From Aquificaceae bacterium (GTDB lineage Bacteria; Aquificota; Aquificia; Aquificales; Aquificaceae), in NCBI GenBank assembly GCA_025057715.1, contig JANWVD010000022.1, positions 1 to 8,663 of the forward strand: a DNA stretch of 8,663 nt. Reading direction: 5' to 3'. Below, piece by piece: positions 6,188 to 8,663 of this stretch (positions are counted from its first letter, which is position 1; each line of letters opens with the position of its first letter). The notes beneath the pieces were generated by a model. That model was given only the letters and a program-made list of their open reading frames with translations, ran no database searches and was not told the DNA's origin. A program made the translations under genes and the position numbers.

Positions 6188-6984
6188 GTGCAAACTTGCT
6201 CGTAGTCTATGAGCTTATCTATCTTTGGATTTTTAGAGCAAAGAGGGCAAGATGGGTCTTTGCGAAGCTTTAGCTTTTTAAATTCCGTGCTAAGAGCGTC
6301 GTAGATAAGCAGCTTACCAACCAAAGACTCTCCTATGCCAAGTAGAAACTTTAAAGCTTCGCTCGCTTGCAAAGCGCCCATTACCCCGCCAATGGAGCCA
6401 AGAATGCCTGCTTCTTGACAAGAAGGCACAAGCCCTGGCGGCGGTGGCTCTGGATAGAGACATCTATAGCAGGGCGAAAACTCTTTCATGTCAAAGATTG
6501 TCAATTGCCCTTCAAACCTTAGCATTGCAGCGGACACCAGCGGTTTTTTAAGGAAAAAGCAAGCGTCGTTTATTAAAAACCTTGCGGGGAAGTTGTCAGT
6601 GCCGTCAAGGACTATATCGTAGTCTTTTATGATATCAAGGGCGTTTGAGGAATTTAGCGCAGTTTCGTGCTCTATTACCTTTACGTCCGGGTTTAGAGCT
6701 CTAACGCTTTGGGATGCGGATTTAACTTTTGGAGTGCCAACCCTTTCGCTTGAGTGAATAATTTGACGCTGAAGGTTAGATAAATCTACGCAGTCAAAGT
6801 CCACTATTCCAATAGTTCCAACGCCGGCTGCGGCAAGATAAAGTATCGCTGGCGAGCCAAGCCCCCCAGCGCCTATGACCAAAACCTTTGAGCTAAGGAG
6901 CTTTTTCTGACCTGATACGCCAACCTCTGGCAATATGATGTGCCGCGCGTATCTTCTTATTTGCTCTTCGGAAAAGCCAAGCAC
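6184..6984 (-). CDS. MoeB/ThiF/HesA-family E1-like adenylyltransferase
   Basis: A 266-aa cytoplasmic enzyme that adenylates the C-terminal Gly-Gly of a ubiquitin-like sulfur carrier (MoaD for molybdopterin or ThiS for thiazole). Visible features are RRYARHIILPE (10-20), nucleotide loop VIGAGGLG (36-43), VDFDCVDLSNLQRQ (61-74) with the ATP-contacting Asp64 and Arg73, DGTDNF (127-132), and the zinc ligands CYRC (172-175) and CPLC (246-249). Cys189 in SCQEAGILG lies in the loop that carries the reactive cysteine in ThiF and MoeB relatives. There is no C-terminal rhodanese domain. The GTG start at 6984 gives the canonical N-terminus; a longer frame from 7068 adds 28 unrelated residues that overlap the phosphatase gene. 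No MoaD or ThiS gene is in the window, so the pathway cannot be decided. Confidence 0.92.
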   Translation of the reverse strand: MLGFSEEQIRRYARHIILPEVGVSGQKKLLSSKVLVIGAGGLGSPAILYLAAAGVGTIGIVDFDCVDLSNLQRQIIHSSERVGTPKVKSASQSVRALNPDVKVIEHETALNSSNALDIIKDYDIVLDGTDNFPARFLINDACFFLKKPLVSAAMLRFEGQLTIFDMKEFSPCYRCLYPEPPPPGLVPSCQEAGILGSIGGVMGALQASEALKFLLGIGESLVGKLLIYDALSTEFKKLKLRKDPSCPLCSKNPKIDKLIDYEQVCT

Positions 6985-6997
6985 TCTATTAATTATA
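6985..6997 (-). promoter_or_regulatory. Possible internal promoter for the E1-like gene, leaderless
   Basis: On the minus strand a perfect TATAAT (6997-6992) overlaps the phosphatase stop codon and stands 7 nt before the GTG at 6984. There is no Shine-Dalgarno. A -35-like TTGGGC exists at 18-bp spacing but matches only 3 of 6 positions. This could give a leaderless transcript of the last two genes. Alternatively they are simply read through from upstream. Confidence 0.35.
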
Positions 6998-7616
6998 GTC
7001 CAAGAAATTCTAAAAGCCCAAGCGGGGTTTGGATGCTTATTGGGCTTTCTAACTTCCCATAGCCCCACTTTGCATAGCCAAATTTAGCGCCTGCATTTTG
7101 CGCGCAAGCGCGGTCGTTTTCAGTATCTCCTACAAGGATTGCCCTCTCGGTGCTTGTATTTAACATCCTAAGGGTATAAATAAGAGACTCTGGCGAGGGC
7201 TTTCTCTTTCCGAAGGTGTCTGAGCCAACTACGCACACAAAAAAGGCATCAAGCCCGAGTTTGTCTAATATCTTTCTTGCCAAGGCTTCTTGCTTGTTTG
7301 TTAAAACGCCAAGGAGAAAACCTTTTAGTAGGAGCGTTTCAAGAGTTTGCGTAATCTCAGGGAAGGGCTTTGAAAACTTAGCTGGGTTTTGATGATAGAT
7401 TGTTCGGAAAAAGCTCAAAGCATCCTCAAGCTCGTCTTGATTAAAGAAGTTTGCGAGCAATCCCCTTGCACCTGAGCCTATGAGGCTAATAACATAATCT
7501 TTTTCTGGTATTGGCTTTGAAAAGTGCCTTAAGGTAGCGCAAAGGTGGTTGTATATGTCCTCTTTTGAATCTACCAATGTACCATCAAGGTCAAAGAGGA
7601 CTATATCTACGTGCAT
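6993..7616 (-). CDS. gph: HAD-superfamily phosphatase, phosphoglycolate phosphatase-like
   Basis: A 207-aa soluble hydrolase with all four HAD motifs: nucleophile Asp9 and acid Asp11 in LFDLDGTLVDS, Thr106 in VLTNK, Lys139 in KRKPSPE, and Asp164 with Asp168 in VGDTENDRA. Residues 17-80 form an alpha-helical C1-type cap. KWGYG (183-187) resembles the segment following motif IV in Gph enzymes, which clear 2-phosphoglycolate. Related sugar-phosphate or pyrophosphate phosphatases share these motifs, so substrate specificity is tentative. The ATG start is supported by AAGGAAAA directly upstream; the gene overlaps the lipoprotein stop by 10 nt. Its stop lies 8 nt before the E1-like gene's GTG. Confidence 0.85.
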   Translation of the reverse strand: MHVDIVLFDLDGTLVDSKEDIYNHLCATLRHFSKPIPEKDYVISLIGSGARGLLANFFNQDELEDALSFFRTIYHQNPAKFSKPFPEITQTLETLLLKGFLLGVLTNKQEALARKILDKLGLDAFFVCVVGSDTFGKRKPSPESLIYTLRMLNTSTERAILVGDTENDRACAQNAGAKFGYAKWGYGKLESPISIQTPLGLLEFLGL

Positions 7617-8044
7617 TTTTCCTTGGCGAATTGTAAGTATGGTATTTTGACATTTGCTCTAATAAATTCCATTGCGCAATTTAGCTCTTTTTGTTTAAGG
7701 TATCCCCTTAGCTTAAGATGGACCTGACCGCTTTTGTCGTAAAATAAAAGGTAAGGAAATTGGTCAACATTAAAAGACTTTGATAGGTCCTTTTCGCGCA
7801 TCTTTTGACCGCTGATTAGGTTTTGTTCTACCTCTTTTATACCAAGAGCGTCAATCCAAAAGATGTCAAAGTCTTTAAAGTTTGCATTCGAGAGGTCTTT
7901 TTTGAGCTGTTTGCAATATATGCAGCTTTTGGTTTCAAAAATCAAAACCCCGTAGGGCTTTGAGGGGATTATATTGACCTTTTGCGTAGGGGTTTCTTTG
8001 GCGCAAGAGAGGAGCATTAGAGCTATTAGGATAGCTTTTAGCAT
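7607..8044 (-). CDS. SoxW-like thioredoxin-fold lipoprotein
   Basis: A 145-aa exported protein. The signal peptide MLKAILIALMLLSC carries a lipobox (LLS-C, Cys14), so it is probably a membrane-anchored periplasmic lipoprotein. A thioredoxin-like domain follows: SCIYCKQLKKDL (40-51) with active-site CxxC at Cys41-Cys44, the cis-proline segment VDQFPYLLFYD (93-103, Pro97), and GYLKQKEL (114-121), a pattern seen in SoxW-type thioredoxin-related proteins. Cys123 and Cys144 are extra. It probably reduces or isomerises disulfides in exported proteins; direction and partners are unknown. The ATG at 8044 is chosen because it places the lipobox correctly and allows the upstream region to serve as a promoter; the open frame extends to 8197, but that part is antisense to pilD. 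It is the first gene of the minus-strand run. Confidence 0.85.
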   Translation of the reverse strand: MLKAILIALMLLSCAKETPTQKVNIIPSKPYGVLIFETKSCIYCKQLKKDLSNANFKDFDIFWIDALGIKEVEQNLISGQKMREKDLSKSFNVDQFPYLLFYDKSGQVHLKLRGYLKQKELNCAMEFIRANVKIPYLQFAKEKCT

Positions 8045-8057
8045 AAGAAGTATTTTA
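8045..8057 (-). promoter_or_regulatory. Probable leaderless promoter of the thioredoxin lipoprotein
   Basis: On the minus strand TAAAAT (8057-8052), one mismatch from TATAAT, ends 7 nt before the ATG at 8044. No Shine-Dalgarno is present. Transcription would be expected to start at or next to the A of the ATG. The expected -35 position falls in the G6/C6 palindrome, where no consensus hexamer is found. Confidence 0.45.
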
Positions 8058-8066
8058 AGGGGGGTT

Positions 8067-8087
8067 GCGGGGGGAATATCCCCCCGC
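8067..8087. promoter_or_regulatory. G6/C6 palindrome, candidate operator shared by two divergent promoters
   Basis: A perfect inverted repeat with 9-nt arms, GCGGGGGGA and TCCCCCCGC, around a 3-nt centre (ATA). A further G6 run lies just outside it at 8059-8064. It occupies the -35 region of both divergent promoters: its centre is about 18 bp from the pilD -10 box and about 20 bp from the lipoprotein -10 box. That placement suits a regulator acting on both genes. A terminator is possible (GTTTT follows at 8088-8092), but no plus-strand gene ends upstream. Confidence 0.5.
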
Positions 8088-8091
8088 GTTT

Positions 8092-8106
8092 TGGTATAAT
8101 TAACAA
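8092..8106 (+). promoter_or_regulatory. Extended -10 promoter of pilD, leaderless
   Basis: TGG followed by TATAAT (8092-8100) is an extended -10 element (TGn plus TATAAT). Exactly 6 nt separate the box from the GTG at 8107, so the expected +1 is the G of the start codon. There is no Shine-Dalgarno and no -35; the palindrome covers that position. Confidence 0.55.
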
Positions 8107-8663
8107 GTGGAGTGGGGGATAATTGCCGCGCTCGTTGGTGCGAGCTTTGGGAGTTTTTACAATGTTGTTGCCTATAGATTGCCAAGGGGGATGTCAATAG
8201 TTTCTCCGCCTTCGCATTGCCCGGCTTGTAAGAGCACTTTAAGGTGGTATCATAACATCCCTGTCATTTCTTATCTATTTTTAAGAGGAAAGTGCGCGTT
8301 TTGTTCTTACAAAGTGCCGATTAGGTATTTTTTAGTTGAGCTATTTAGTGCGTTTTTGGCAGTTTTTTGCTACTTTAGATGGGGTTTAAGCGTTGAAGCA
8401 TTGCTTATGTTCGTATTTTTCTCGCTTTTGTTAATTGGTTCGCTTATTGACTTCGAGACCTTTACGATTCCCGATTTTGTAACCTTAGGCGGGCTTTTGC
8501 TTGGGATTTTAAGCTCTCCTTTTAGGAGCTCGGGGCTTTTCGATTCGTTCCTCGGGGCTTTATTAGGTGGTGGCTCTTTTCTTGCTATCTATCTTTTCTA
8601 TGTCAAAGTCAGGAAAATCGAGGGGCTTGGCTTTGGGGATGTCAAGCTAATGGCTATGATTGG
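8107..8663 (+). CDS. pilD: Type IV prepilin peptidase (PilD/GspO), C-terminus off the right edge
   Basis: The first 185 residues of the membrane aspartyl protease that cleaves the leader of prepilins and pseudopilins and usually N-methylates the new N-terminus. The start is GTG; an in-frame TAA at 8101-8103 rules out anything longer. Visible features are the N-terminal block GASFGSFYNVVAYRLPRG (11-28), a zinc-binding tetracysteine at Cys38, Cys41, Cys63 and Cys66 (CPAC and CAFC), WYHNIPVISYL (47-57), and the two active-site aspartates, Asp115 in LIDFETFTIPD and Asp178 in GLGFGDVKL. The A24 N-terminal (methyltransferase-associated) domain is therefore present along with most of the protease domain. 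Only the final membrane helices are missing. It probably serves the nearby T2SS, although the one pseudopilin in the window lacks a cleavable leader. It is divergent from the thioredoxin lipoprotein. Confidence 0.95.
   Translation, partial: MEWGIIAALVGASFGSFYNVVAYRLPRGMSIVSPPSHCPACKSTLRWYHNIPVISYLFLRGKCAFCSYKVPIRYFLVELFSAFLAVFCYFRWGLSVEALLMFVFFSLLLIGSLIDFETFTIPDFVTLGGLLLGILSSPFRSSGLFDSFLGALLGGGSFLAIYLFYVKVRKIEGLGFGDVKLMAMI

Noticed and set aside
6985..7068. Longer E1-like frame starting at 7068
   Set aside because: The added 28 residues overlap the phosphatase C-terminus and have no counterpart in the family, whose members begin near the FSEEQIRRY block.
8045..8197. Longer lipoprotein reading frame starting at 8197
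   Set aside because: The extra 51 residues are hydrophilic, would bury the lipoprotein signal peptide, and run antisense through the pilD N-terminus and the divergent promoters.
1..8663. CRISPR arrays, tRNA or rRNA genes, insertion sequences, attachment sites
   Set aside because: No regularly spaced repeats, no tRNA-like cloverleaf in the two short intergenic gaps, no transposase or integrase, and no terminal inverted repeats were seen.

Overview
The window is almost entirely coding. The only stretches without a gene are two short divergent intergenic regions, 1688-1717 and 8045-8106. The organism is a diderm bacterium, because it has a type II secretion system (T2SS) with inner-membrane platform proteins. 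Heavy use of AGA/AGG arginine codons, tight gene overlaps and a free-standing MetRS C-terminal subunit point to a thermophile of the Aquificota or a similar lineage. The lineage is an inference from style and gene content, not an alignment.

Layout. (1) 1-1687, minus strand: most of a secreted, cysteine-rich subtilisin-family (S8) serine protease with a complete catalytic triad; its C-terminus lies beyond the left edge. (2) 1718-5861, plus strand: a tightly overlapping T2SS operon, gspE-gspL-gspM-gspK, ending in a CPBP-family (CAAX-type) intramembrane protease. The gspE/L, L/M and M/K junctions are all 4-nt ATGA overlaps. (3) 5858-8044, minus strand: a four-gene run read from right to left. 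It encodes a SoxW-like thioredoxin-fold lipoprotein, a HAD phosphatase resembling Gph, a MoeB/ThiF-type E1-like adenylyltransferase and a MetRS beta-like tRNA-binding protein. It meets the T2SS operon head-on at overlapping stop codons in one CTAG. (4) 8107 to the right edge, plus strand: the N-terminal two thirds or so of a type IV prepilin peptidase (PilD/GspO).

How they fit together. GspE supplies ATP hydrolysis, GspL and GspM tether it to the membrane, GspK is the tip minor pseudopilin, and PilD normally cleaves pseudopilins. The divergent exported protease is a plausible T2SS cargo. The redox lipoprotein beside pilD could help form or repair disulfides in exported proteins. Genes for GspC, D, F, G, H, I and J are not in the window, so the system must be completed elsewhere.

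Most notable signals: GspK has no recognisable prepilin leader; four genes have a -10-like box 6-11 nt before the start codon and no Shine-Dalgarno, suggesting leaderless mRNAs; a G6/C6 palindrome sits midway between the divergent lipoprotein and pilD promoters; and a perfect Shine-Dalgarno is separated from the CPBP gene's TTG start by a GNRA-capped hairpin that would restore normal spacing. I see no clear evidence of a wholly new multigene system. The pairing of a CPBP protease with a T2SS operon is the closest candidate.
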